Shown here: positions 35,974 through 44,134 of the stretch, in pieces
How positions within the stretch are numbered: the first letter of the stretch is position 1
Layout of the letters: each line of letters starts with the position of its first letter
From: Sanguibacter antarcticus
GTDB taxonomy: Bacteria > Actinomycetota > Actinomycetes > Actinomycetales > Cellulomonadaceae
Length of the DNA stretch: 64,000 bases
Reading direction: 5' to 3'
Assembly: GCF_002564005.1 (NCBI RefSeq)
Contig: NZ_PDJG01000001.1
Location: 2,232,001-2,296,000, forward strand
Made by a program: the position numbers and the translations under genes
Notes under the pieces: model-generated
What the model was told of the DNA's origin: nothing
Seen by the model: the letters and a program-made list of their open reading frames with translations, nothing else
The model's database searches: none

Positions 35974-36996
35974 GTGAACGGCAATGCAACATCAGTGCAT
36001 CGGAACGTGGCGCTGCTGTCGCTCGCGACGACGTTGGCCGACCGTGTGACGACGTCAGCCGAGATCGACGAGCGGCTGCGCCCGGTCCTCAAGCGGCTGC
36101 GGCTCCCCCGCGGTCTCCTCCAGCGTGTCGCAGGCGTCTACGAGCGACGCAACTGGGCCGACGGGCAGACCTTCGACGGTGCAGCGGTCCAGGCCGGTGA
36201 GAAAGCGCTCGCAGAGGCAGGCATCGAGCCCAGCCAGATCGGCCTCATCATCAACACGTCCGTGACGCGCAAGCACCTCGAGCCGTCCGTCGCCGTGCGC
36301 ATCCACCACCAGCTCAGGCTGCCGTCCTCCGCGGTGAACTTCGACATCGCGAACGCGTGCCTCGGGTTCGTCAACGGCATGTCGCTCGCCGCCCAGCTCA
36401 TCGACGCCGGCCAGATCCAGTACGCGATGGTCATCAACGGCGAAGACGCCGACGAGATCCAGGACAACACGATCCAGCGCCTCGGCCGCGAAGGCATCAG
36501 CCGCACCGACTTCATGAGCGAGTTCGCGAGCCTGACCCTCGGGTCCGGCGCTGCGGCTGCCGTGCTCGGCCCGGCCGACATGCACCCGGGAGGCCACCGC
36601 ATCCTCGGCGGCGTCACCCGTGCTGCCACGCAGTTCAACGACCTGTGCGTCGGGAGCGTCGAAGGGATGTTCACCGACGCGAAAGCGCTGCTCAAGGGCG
36701 GCATGGAGCTCGTCGTCGCCGCATGGAAGGAAGCCAAGAAGGACTGGAACTGGTCCTCCATGGACCGCTACATCCTTCACCAGGTCTCGGACGTCCACAC
36801 GAACGCGATCGTCAAGGCTGCCGGCCTCGACCGCTCACGGGTGCCCGTGACGTACGCGAAGTACGGGAACGTCGGCCCCGCGTCGATCCCCATCACGCTC
36901 TCCGAGCAGTCCTCGACCCTCAACCCCGGCGACCGGGTCCTGCTCATGGGCGTGGGCTCTGGCCTCAACACGGCCATGATGGAGATCGCCTGGTGA
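35974..36996 (+). CDS. oleA: OleA: thiolase-fold acyl-CoA condensing enzyme for olefin synthesis
   Basis: 340 residues from GTG 35974, which has GGAAG five bases upstream (GTG 35968 would add two). The nucleophile is Cys129 in IANACLGFVNG. The His is in ILHQVSDVH and the Asn in YGNVGPASIP, giving the Cys-His-Asn triad of the FabH/OleA fold. HLEPS near residue 101 matches the position of the catalytic glutamate supplied across the OleA dimer. OleA joins two fatty acyl-CoAs head to head into a beta-keto acid. The identity rests on the oleBC and oleD genes that follow; alone it would be called a FabH-like synthase. Confidence 0.92.
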   Translation: MNGNATSVHRNVALLSLATTLADRVTTSAEIDERLRPVLKRLRLPRGLLQRVAGVYERRNWADGQTFDGAAVQAGEKALAEAGIEPSQIGLIINTSVTRKHLEPSVAVRIHHQLRLPSSAVNFDIANACLGFVNGMSLAAQLIDAGQIQYAMVINGEDADEIQDNTIQRLGREGISRTDFMSEFASLTLGSGAAAAVLGPADMHPGGHRILGGVTRAATQFNDLCVGSVEGMFTDAKALLKGGMELVVAAWKEAKKDWNWSSMDRYILHQVSDVHTNAIVKAAGLDRSRVPVTYAKYGNVGPASIPITLSEQSSTLNPGDRVLLMGVGSGLNTAMMEIAW

Positions 36997-39752
36997 TGCG
37001 GCGCCTCCCCGAGGCGGCAGCCACCACGGCGCCGGCCTCCCTGCCTCCGCGCGCCCACGACGGGACGCCGCTCGACGGCATGGACCCCGCGTTCTCCCGC
37101 CTCGTCACCGCACCGGAGTCGGGCAGCGACGACACCTCCCGCACCTGGCACGTCCTCGACAACGGTGCGCGCCTCGCCGAGCTCGGGGTGACGCCTGTCG
37201 GCACCATCCTCTGCGTCCACGGCAACCCCACGTGGTCCTACGTGTGGCGCAGGCTCGTCTCCGCCGCGACGGGCGCCGCCGCCGACGGCGCCGCGCGCGC
37301 CTGGCGAGTCGTGGCCGTCGACCAGCTCGAGATGGGCTTCTCCGAGCGCACCGGCGTCCAGCGCCCGCTCGCACGCCGCGTCGCGGACCTCGGTGACCTC
37401 ACGGACGCCCTCGGGCTCGACGGCCCGGTCGTCACCCTCGGCCACGACTGGGGCGGCGTGGTCTCGCTCGGCTGGGCCGTCGACCACCCCGAGGTCCTCG
37501 CTGGGACCATGCTCCTCAACACCGCGATCCACCAGCCAGAGGCGTACCCGATCCCCGCGCCGCTGCGGCTCGCCCTCGCCGGCCCCGTGCTCAGCGCCGG
37601 GACGGTCACCACCCCGGCATTCCTCGAGACGACGCTCGCGCTCGCCCACCCACCGCTGTCCGCCGCCGTCAAGGCCGGCTACCGCGCGCCGTACCGCGGG
37701 GCCGAACGACGCGGGGGCATCGGTGGCTTCGTCGCCGACATCCCCGTCGACGCCTCGCACGAGAGCCGCCCCGAGCTCGACCGGATCGCCGAGAGCCTGC
37801 GCGCCCTGACCGTCCCGGCCCTCATGCTCTGGGGACCGCGCGACCCGATCTTCTCCGACCGCTACCTCGACGACCTCGTCGCCCGCCTCCCGCACGCGGA
37901 CGTCCATCGCTTCGAAGGCGCCGGGCACCTCGTCGCCGAGGACGTCGACTACGCGTCGGCAGTGCTCACGTGGCTCGACGACCAAGACGCCGCGACCCCT
38001 GCCGCACCTCCCGTCCTGGACGTCGCCCAGGCGCGGCCCATGTGGCACCAGCTCGACGCGCTGCGCACCAGCTCCGAGACAGCGCTCGTCGAGATGGCCC
38101 CACCGTCCGGGCCCGCGCCACGCGTGGTGTCCTGGCGCCTCCTGGCCCGCCGGATCGACGAGATCGCCGCAGGGCTCTCGCGCACCGGCGTCAGTCACGG
38201 CGACCGGGTCTCGCTCCTCGTCCCCCCGGGCGCCGACCTCACCGCGGTCCTCTACGCGTGCTTGCGGATCGGGGCCGTCGTCGTCGTCGCGGACGCTGGT
38301 CTCGGGCTGCGCGGCATGACGCGCGCGGTGCGCGGCGCACAGGCGCAGCACGTCATCGGTGCGCTGCCCGGTCTCGCCGCCGCGCGCGCGCTCGGCTGGC
38401 CCGGGCAGAAGATCTCCACGACCGTCCTCCCTCGCGCGACCGCTCGAGCCCTCGGGGTCACCTCGTCGCTCGCCGACATCGTCGACCTCGGGACGCACGT
38501 CCTCGCCACCGAGACCCACGGAGGCGCGACAGCGCTGCCGACAGCGCCCGTCGCGTCCGACCCCGCCGCCATCCTCTTCACCTCCGGGTCGACCGGACCG
38601 GCCAAGGGTGTCGTCTACACGCACGCACAGCTCTGCGCGGTCCGAGACACGCTCGCCGCGCACTACGGCATCCGTGTCGGCACAGGGCTCGTGGCAGGCT
38701 TCGCGCCCTTCGCGCTCCTGGGACCCGCCCTCGGGACGCGCTCGGTCACCCCGGACATGGACGTCACCTCCCCGAAGACGCTCACCGCGCCGGCCGTCGC
38801 CGCGGCCGCAGCCGCCGTCGACGCGACCGTCCTCTTCCTCTCTCCCGCCGCGATCGCGAACGTCGTCACGACGGCCGACGACCTCTCCAAAGACGACTAC
38901 ACCGCACTCGCGGGCGTGCGGACGTTCTTGTCCGCCGGGGCCCCCGTGCCAGAGCCGCTCCTCGCCGCCGTGGGGCGCCTCATGCCCGATGCCACCCCGC
39001 ACACGCCCTACGGGATGACCGAGGGCCTGCTCATGACGGACACCACGCTCGACGGCATCCGTGCAGCGGCCCTCGCGACCGACGGTGCGCTCGGAGCCGC
39101 CGGCGTCTGCGTGGGCCAGCCCGTCGACGGCGTCCAGGTCCGCATCTCCGCGCTCGACGAGACCGGCCAGGCCACGGGAACGCTCACCGAAGAGTCCGGG
39201 GTGACCGGCGAGATCGTCGTGTCTGCGCCGCACGTCAAGGACCGCTACGACCGGCTGTGGCTCACGGAACGGGCGAGCCGGCTCGTCGTCGCAGCGCCGG
39301 GCGCTGCTCGCACCGAGACAGGGTGGCACCGCACCGGCGACGTGGGCCACATCGACGCCGACGGACGCGTGTGGGTCGAGGGCCGCGTCGCGCACGTCGT
39401 CGTGACCGCCGACGGCGTCGTGACACCGGTCGGCGTCGAGCAGCAGGTCGAGGGCATCACGGCCGTCGGGCGTGCCGCGCTCGTGGGCATCGGCCCGCGC
39501 GGGACGCAGCAGCTCGTCGTGATCGTCGAGAACCCCTCTGCTCCTCGCCGTGCAGCGCTGGCCGACCCCGAGCTGGCTGCGGCGGTGCGCGCGGCCGTCG
39601 GCAGCGACGTGCGCCAGGGTCGACGCATCGCGGCCGTGCTCGTCGTGGCACAGCTGCCGACCGACGTGCGGCACAACTCGAAGATCGACCGTGCACGGCT
39701 CGCCCACTGGGCCGAGGGCGTGCTGTCCGGCGGACGGATGACGGCCCCGTGA
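36996..39752 (+). CDS. oleBC: OleBC fusion: beta-lactone decarboxylase plus beta-lactone synthetase
   Basis: 918 residues from the ATG that overlaps the oleA stop by one base (TGATG); an in-frame GTG lies one codon earlier. Residues about 50-325 are an alpha/beta hydrolase of haloalkane-dehalogenase type: HGNPTW at 75-80, nucleophile Asp151 in GHDWGG, and His in GAGHLV. This is OleB, which splits CO2 from the beta-lactone to give the alkene. Residues about 345-918 are an AMP-forming ligase-type domain with TSGSTGPAKG (about 528-537) and TPYGMTEG. This is OleC, which closes the beta-hydroxy acid to a beta-lactone. Fused OleBC is known from actinobacteria such as Micrococcus. Confidence 0.93.
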   Translation: MRRLPEAAATTAPASLPPRAHDGTPLDGMDPAFSRLVTAPESGSDDTSRTWHVLDNGARLAELGVTPVGTILCVHGNPTWSYVWRRLVSAATGAAADGAARAWRVVAVDQLEMGFSERTGVQRPLARRVADLGDLTDALGLDGPVVTLGHDWGGVVSLGWAVDHPEVLAGTMLLNTAIHQPEAYPIPAPLRLALAGPVLSAGTVTTPAFLETTLALAHPPLSAAVKAGYRAPYRGAERRGGIGGFVADIPVDASHESRPELDRIAESLRALTVPALMLWGPRDPIFSDRYLDDLVARLPHADVHRFEGAGHLVAEDVDYASAVLTWLDDQDAATPAAPPVLDVAQARPMWHQLDALRTSSETALVEMAPPSGPAPRVVSWRLLARRIDEIAAGLSRTGVSHGDRVSLLVPPGADLTAVLYACLRIGAVVVVADAGLGLRGMTRAVRGAQAQHVIGALPGLAAARALGWPGQKISTTVLPRATARALGVTSSLADIVDLGTHVLATETHGGATALPTAPVASDPAAILFTSGSTGPAKGVVYTHAQLCAVRDTLAAHYGIRVGTGLVAGFAPFALLGPALGTRSVTPDMDVTSPKTLTAPAVAAAAAAVDATVLFLSPAAIANVVTTADDLSKDDYTALAGVRTFLSAGAPVPEPLLAAVGRLMPDATPHTPYGMTEGLLMTDTTLDGIRAAALATDGALGAAGVCVGQPVDGVQVRISALDETGQATGTLTEESGVTGEIVVSAPHVKDRYDRLWLTERASRLVVAAPGAARTETGWHRTGDVGHIDADGRVWVEGRVAHVVVTADGVVTPVGVEQQVEGITAVGRAALVGIGPRGTQQLVVIVENPSAPRRAALADPELAAAVRAAVGSDVRQGRRIAAVLVVAQLPTDVRHNSKIDRARLAHWAEGVLSGGRMTAP

Positions 39753-40717
39753 AGGTGCTCGTCACGGGAGCGAGCGGGCTCCTCGGCGGTGCCGTCGCAG
39801 CAGGCCTGCGCGACGCCGGTCACGAGGTCAGGACGTTCCAGCGCCGCCCTTCCGGGGTACCTGGGGTCGAGGACGTCCTCGGCTCCGTGACGGTTCCGGA
39901 CGACGTACAGCGCGCGGTCGCCGGGGTCGACGCCGCGGTGCACCTCGCCGCGAAGGTGTCGTTCGCCGGTGATCCTGCCGACTTCGAGCGGGTCAACGTC
40001 GAGGGCACCCGCACGCTCCTGGACGCGCTGCGCACCGCCCACGTCGAGCGGCTGGTCTTCGTGTCGTCCCCGTCTGTCGCGCACGCAGGCTCGTCCATCG
40101 TCGGGGACGACGCGACAGCTGCCGACCCTGAGCACGCGCGAGGGGACTACGCCCGCACCAAGGCGAAGGCCGAGCTGCTCGCCCTCGCGGCAGACTCCGC
40201 CGACCTCCGGGTGGTGGCCGTGCGCCCGCACATCGTGTGGGGGCCGGGCGACACCCAGCTCGTCGAGCGCGTCGTCGAGCGGGCACGCGCCGGACGGCTG
40301 CCCCTGCTCGACCACGGTGCTGCACTCATCGACACGACCTACATCGACAACGCCGCGTCGGCGATCGTCGCCGCGCTGCACCGGGTCGATGCTGTGCACG
40401 GCAACGCCTACGTCGTGACGAACGGCGAGCCACGGCCGGTCGCCGAGCTGCTCGCAGGGATCTGCGCGGCAGCCGGCGTGCGTGCTCCGGCATGGCGCGT
40501 GCCCGCTGGTCTCGCGCGCGCGGCGGGTTCGGCGATCGAGGCCGTGTGGCGCGTCCGCCCGGGCGAAGACGAGCCGCCGATGACCCGCTTCCTCGCGGAA
40601 CAGCTCTCCACCGCCCACTGGTTCGACCAGCGCCGCACCCGCACCGCCCTGGAGTGGGAGCCGCAGGTCAGCGTAGACGAGGGCCTCCGCCGCCTGGCGC
40701 ACCACTACCGCCGCTGA
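39749..40717 (+). CDS. oleD: OleD: NAD(P)H-dependent beta-keto acid reductase
   Basis: 322 residues from the GTG that overlaps the oleBC stop by 4 bases. Extended short-chain dehydrogenase: the Rossmann loop VTGASGLLGG starts at residue 5. The catalytic Ser lies in FVSSPSVAH and the Tyr-x3-Lys in DYARTKAK. It reduces the OleA product to the beta-hydroxy acid, the OleC substrate. Last gene of the olefin operon. Confidence 0.92.
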   Translation: MKVLVTGASGLLGGAVAAGLRDAGHEVRTFQRRPSGVPGVEDVLGSVTVPDDVQRAVAGVDAAVHLAAKVSFAGDPADFERVNVEGTRTLLDALRTAHVERLVFVSSPSVAHAGSSIVGDDATAADPEHARGDYARTKAKAELLALAADSADLRVVAVRPHIVWGPGDTQLVERVVERARAGRLPLLDHGAALIDTTYIDNAASAIVAALHRVDAVHGNAYVVTNGEPRPVAELLAGICAAAGVRAPAWRVPAGLARAAGSAIEAVWRVRPGEDEPPMTRFLAEQLSTAHWFDQRRTRTALEWEPQVSVDEGLRRLAHHYRR

Positions 40718-40800
40718 GGCCAGCTAGCGGAGCACGCCCGCTGCTGAGGCCAGCCAACGGACCACGGCTGCCGCTGAGGTCGGTGGTTTCAGTCGATGTC
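40711..40800. repeat. Three imperfect 30-bp direct repeats after oleD
   Basis: Units begin at 40711, 40741 and 40771 with CCGCTGAGGC, CTGCTGAGGC and CCGCTGAGGT. The first two agree over about 25 bases; the third only at the start. The first unit contains the oleD stop. A second short direct repeat, TGCCGAACTCG, occurs at 40813 and 40832. No function is evident. Confidence 0.5.
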
Positions 40801-40865
40801 GGCATCTCAGTCTGCCGAACTCGACTCCGGGTGCCGAACTCGGCGGGGGCACGGAGACTGGGGAC

Positions 40866-41741
40866 GTGAATCCTCTGAACCTTGTCCGGTCTCGGCTCAG
40901 CGACGGGCTGTTTCAGATGGTCGCCGGAGACGACGGCCCCGCCGCACGCGAACGTATCCACACGACGCCCGGGGAGCGGTGGTTTCCCGCCGGGAGCCCG
41001 ATCCATCGCGTGCACGGCGACGCGTCGATGTACGTCGGCGGCATCCGGGCGCTGCTCCTGCAGTCGCTCCACCCGCTCGCGATGGCGGGCGTCGACGACT
41101 TCTCCGACTTCCGTACCGACGTGTGGGGCCGCCTCGCCCGCACGAGCACCTTCCTCGCTGACACGACCTTCGGGACCGCCGAGCACGCCGAGCGCGCGGT
41201 CCGGATCGTGCGCGCCGTGCACAAGCGCATCGTCGGGACGGCACCCGACGGTCGCCCCTACGCGGCCAGCGACCCTCACCTGCTCACCTGGGTGCACGTC
41301 GCCGAGGTCGACAGCTTCCTCACCGCACACCAGGCGTTCGGCGCGCACCCGCTGACCGTGGCCGAGTGCGACACGTACGTCGAGCAGGCGTCGCTCGTCG
41401 CGACGAAGCTCGGGGCGAGCGACGTCCCGACGTCTCGCGCCGCTCTCGCTGCGTGCCTCGAGGCGTTCCGCCCCGAGCTCGAGTCGACTCCCGCAGCGCT
41501 CGACGTGGGGAAGTTCCTCCTGCGCGACGCGCCCCTGCCATGGGTGGCCAAGCCGCCCTACGCGATCCTGTGCCGCGGGGCCGTCTCGACGCTGCCCCGC
41601 TGGGCGCGCGAGCCGCTCGACCTCTCCGACTCGCCGTGCCTGGACCGGACCGTCGGGCGGGCAGCAGGACAGGTGAGCACCCGCGCGCTGCGCTGGCTCA
41701 ACAACGCTCAGCCCGTCCCGGCGGAGGCGACGCACCTGTAA
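40866..41741 (+). CDS. MpaB-like oxygenase family protein (DUF2236)
   Basis: 291 residues from GTG. The family features are the N-terminal HRVHGD and MYVGGIRALLLQSLHPLAM segments (MYVGGIRALLLQSLHP) and the HLLTWVHV segment, with His residues that ligate heme in the latex-clearing-protein/MpaB fold. Proteins of this group can cleave isoprenoid chains, but most actinobacterial members are uncharacterised. It follows the olefin operon by 148 bases; a link to alkene metabolism is only inference. Confidence 0.8.
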   Translation: MNPLNLVRSRLSDGLFQMVAGDDGPAARERIHTTPGERWFPAGSPIHRVHGDASMYVGGIRALLLQSLHPLAMAGVDDFSDFRTDVWGRLARTSTFLADTTFGTAEHAERAVRIVRAVHKRIVGTAPDGRPYAASDPHLLTWVHVAEVDSFLTAHQAFGAHPLTVAECDTYVEQASLVATKLGASDVPTSRAALAACLEAFRPELESTPAALDVGKFLLRDAPLPWVAKPPYAILCRGAVSTLPRWAREPLDLSDSPCLDRTVGRAAGQVSTRALRWLNNAQPVPAEATHL

Positions 41742-41757
41742 CGACGAACCGGTGCCG

Positions 41758-42267
41758 TCAGGCGTGCTCGACCATCCCGCGGACGAAGACCGCCTGGCCG
41801 ACGTGCTCGAGGTCGTCGGCGAGGATGCTCAGCACACGGACGCCGACCGTCACGGGCGGGTCGTAGGACTCGTCGATCACGCGGACGAGGTCCGCCTCGG
41901 TCATCCCCGCGAGGATCTCCCGGGTGCGCTCGACGGTCGCCTCGTGATACCCGACGAGCTGTTCGGAGGTGACTCCGCGGACCGCCGCGACCTGCTCCTG
42001 CGTGTGACCGTATCCCGTCTCCGTCGGGTCGAGGTCGAGGCCGAACCGGTCGGCCCAGCCTGAAGCGGTCCACACCTCTGGGGTGCCCGCGAGCGCCGCC
42101 ATCTGGGCGTCCTGGACGCGCGACGTGTGCCACAAGAGCCACGCCACGGAGTTGGCGTCCTCGGCGGGCCGCACGTCGAGCTGGTCGGTCGTGAGCGAGT
42201 CAGCGACCTCCCGGACTCCTTCGCGGACACGGTCGAAGCCGTCGGACAAGATATCGAGAGCGGTCAC
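41758..42267 (-). CDS. DinB-fold protein (DUF664, mycothiol-dependent type)
   Basis: 169 residues from GTG 42267, which has GGAGGA seven bases upstream; the longer frame to 42300 lacks such a site. A four-helix DinB-like domain with candidate metal-binding His residues in LLWHTSRVQDAQ, GYHEATVERT and LEHVGQ. Actinobacterial members use mycothiol in thiol transfer or isomerisation reactions. Convergent with the MpaB-like gene. Confidence 0.8.
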   Translation of the reverse strand: MTALDILSDGFDRVREGVREVADSLTTDQLDVRPAEDANSVAWLLWHTSRVQDAQMAALAGTPEVWTASGWADRFGLDLDPTETGYGHTQEQVAAVRGVTSEQLVGYHEATVERTREILAGMTEADLVRVIDESYDPPVTVGVRVLSILADDLEHVGQAVFVRGMVEHA

Positions 42268-42380
42268 AGGTGTCCTCCGAGACGATCCGTCGTCGAGCAC
42301 GCCAGGTGAGACCGTGCTCGACGCTCAGACTGTCACGAGCGCTCGTGAACGCAACTCCACCGCGGGCGCCGGGCAGCTGG

Positions 42381-42611
42381 TCACGCGCTGAGGAGCATCT
42401 CGTCGTCTCCGGGGACGGTGTTCCTCGGCATCGAGTGTCCGGGCACGGACGGCCCACCTGTGCGGGGGCTGATCTCCCGGAGCGGCACTGCGACAGGGTC
42501 GAGGCCGAACTCGCACCGGACGGTCGACTCGCTGCGGCCCTTGGCCACGGCGAGGGCCGCGACGAGCACGGCGATGATCTCGTCCGCGGTCCTGTCAGGT
42601 GTGGTGGTCAT
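42381..42611 (-). CDS. Small hypothetical protein
   Basis: 76 residues with GGAG nine bases before the ATG. The first 35 residues are helical (ADEIIAVLVAALAVAKGR); the rest is polar and Pro-rich. It resembles the small acyl-CoA carboxylase epsilon-type or DUF-like peptides only loosely, so no function is proposed. No membrane span or signal peptide. Confidence 0.5.
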   Translation of the reverse strand: MTTTPDRTADEIIAVLVAALAVAKGRSESTVRCEFGLDPVAVPLREISPRTGGPSVPGHSMPRNTVPGDDEMLLSA

Positions 42612-42671
42612 CTAAGTGCTCCGTCCTTGTGATGCAGGACTGATCGGCGCGACATCGGCGTTCGTGAGGAA

Positions 42672-42806
42672 TCTGACGGACTGTCAGACGGCGCCGGAGA
42701 ACGTCGGACTCAGCACGCCTGCGGGCCTCCGGGGGTGCGCCCGCTGGCCCGACGCTCCGACCAGCGCGGATGCCCTCTGGAGTGTCAGAGGCACGATGCT
42801 AGGTTG
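42672..42806 (+). promoter_or_regulatory. Control region of the SWIM/MoxR/VWA operon
   Basis: TAGGTT (42801-42806) is a -10 box five bases before the GTG of the first gene, suggesting a leaderless mRNA. Further upstream TCTGAC, GGACT, GTCAGA (42672-42688) is a perfect inverted repeat, and the half-site GTCAGA recurs at 42784-42789. These may be regulator sites. Confidence 0.45.
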
Positions 42807-42811
42807 TCGCC

Positions 42812-44134
42812 GTGTCCACACCTTGGAGCCCTGAACAAGTGCTCGCGGCTGCGCCCGACGCCGCGTCCGTCGCCGCCGGGCGCAAGCTGTCGGGCCCCGC
42901 GTCCTGGACCGAGACCGGGGCGAGCGCGAGCCCGCACGCGCTCTGGGGACTGTGTGCGGGGTCCGGAAAGAAGCCGTACCAGACGGTGATCGACCTCGCG
43001 GTCCTCGCGTTCAAGTGCTCGTGCCCGAGCAGGAAGTTCCCGTGCAAGCACTCGCTCGGGCTCCTCCTCCTGTGGTCGAGCGGAAACGTGCCGGACCAGG
43101 ACGCACCGAGCGCCTTCGCGGCGGAGTGGCTCGAAGCACGCGAGAAGCGGGCCGCCCGCCCCGCCGCAGCAGCGGGGGCTGCGCCCGCGGACCCCGCGGC
43201 CGCGGCCCGGCGCACCGCGCGGCGGGGGGAGCAGGTCTCTGGCGGCGTCGCGGACCTCGACCTGTGGCTGCGTGACCAGGCCCGGACCGGGATCGCCGGC
43301 GCGGACCATGCCGGGTACGCCCTCACCGAGCCTGTCGCAGCGCGGCTCGTCGACGCTCAGGCGCCAGGCCTGGCCGGAGCCGTCCGGCAGCTGTCCAGCG
43401 TCGCCGCGTCCGGGGACGGCTGGCCCGGACGGCTGCTAGAAGACCTCGCGCTGCTCCGGCTCCTCGTCGTGGCCCACCAGCGGCTCGACTCGCTGCCCGC
43501 AGACCTCGCAGCCACGGTCCGCACCCGGATCGGCTACCCCGTCCGTACGGAGGATGTCCTCGCCGGTACACCGGTGCGCGACCGGTGGGACGTCCTCGCG
43601 CTGCACGACTCGACCGAGGACCGGCTCACGGTGCGGCGCGTCCACCTCCGGGGCACCGCGAGCGGACGCAGCGTGCTCGTCCTCTCGTTCGGCGCACGGC
43701 AGCAGCCGCTCGACGCGTCGCTCGTGCCGGGGACCACCCTCGACGCCGACGTCCACCTCTACCCCGGCTCGGCAGCGGTGCGGGGCATCGTCGGGACGCG
43801 GTACGCCGAGCCGGACATGCTCGGTGACGCTGCGGGCGAGAGCATCGCCGACGCGGTGGCCCGGTGGGCCGGCGCCGTCGCTGCCGACCCGTGGACCACG
43901 GAGATCCCCGTGGTGCTCGACGCCGTGACCGTCCTTCCGTCGGGCGGCGGGGGCACCACCGGCTGGCGGGTCGTCGACCCGTCAGGGACGACGTTGCCCG
44001 TGCACGCGAGCAGCAGCCTCTGGGTCCTGCTCGCTGTCGCGGGCGGTCACCCGGTGACCGTGGTCGGCGATCTCGAGCACCACACGCTGCACGCACGGTC
44101 GGTGCGTACCGTCGACGGGCTGGTGACACTGTGA
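42812..44134 (+). CDS. SWIM zinc-finger protein (YehQ-like N-terminal part)
   Basis: 440 residues from GTG. The SWIM motif is Cys69-x-Cys71-x6-Cys78-x-His80 in FKCSCPSRKFPCKH, a zinc-binding module for nucleic acid or protein contacts. A low-complexity Ala/Pro linker follows at 110-135, then a domain of about 300 residues with no recognised motif. It opens a five-gene operon in which every junction overlaps by 4 bases. In E. coli the SWIM protein YehQ lies in a comparable set (yehL, yehM, yehP, yehQ). Confidence 0.85.
   Translation: MSTPWSPEQVLAAAPDAASVAAGRKLSGPASWTETGASASPHALWGLCAGSGKKPYQTVIDLAVLAFKCSCPSRKFPCKHSLGLLLLWSSGNVPDQDAPSAFAAEWLEAREKRAARPAAAAGAAPADPAAAARRTARRGEQVSGGVADLDLWLRDQARTGIAGADHAGYALTEPVAARLVDAQAPGLAGAVRQLSSVAASGDGWPGRLLEDLALLRLLVVAHQRLDSLPADLAATVRTRIGYPVRTEDVLAGTPVRDRWDVLALHDSTEDRLTVRRVHLRGTASGRSVLVLSFGARQQPLDASLVPGTTLDADVHLYPGSAAVRGIVGTRYAEPDMLGDAAGESIADAVARWAGAVAADPWTTEIPVVLDAVTVLPSGGGGTTGWRVVDPSGTTLPVHASSSLWVLLAVAGGHPVTVVGDLEHHTLHARSVRTVDGLVTL

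Noticed and set aside
36777..39707. 976-codon minus-strand open frame over oleBC
   Set aside because: Antisense shadow; the plus strand has all catalytic motifs of OleB and OleC.
40711..40800. CRISPR array
   Set aside because: Three imperfect 30-bp units without spacers and without cas genes; it is a small tandem repeat.
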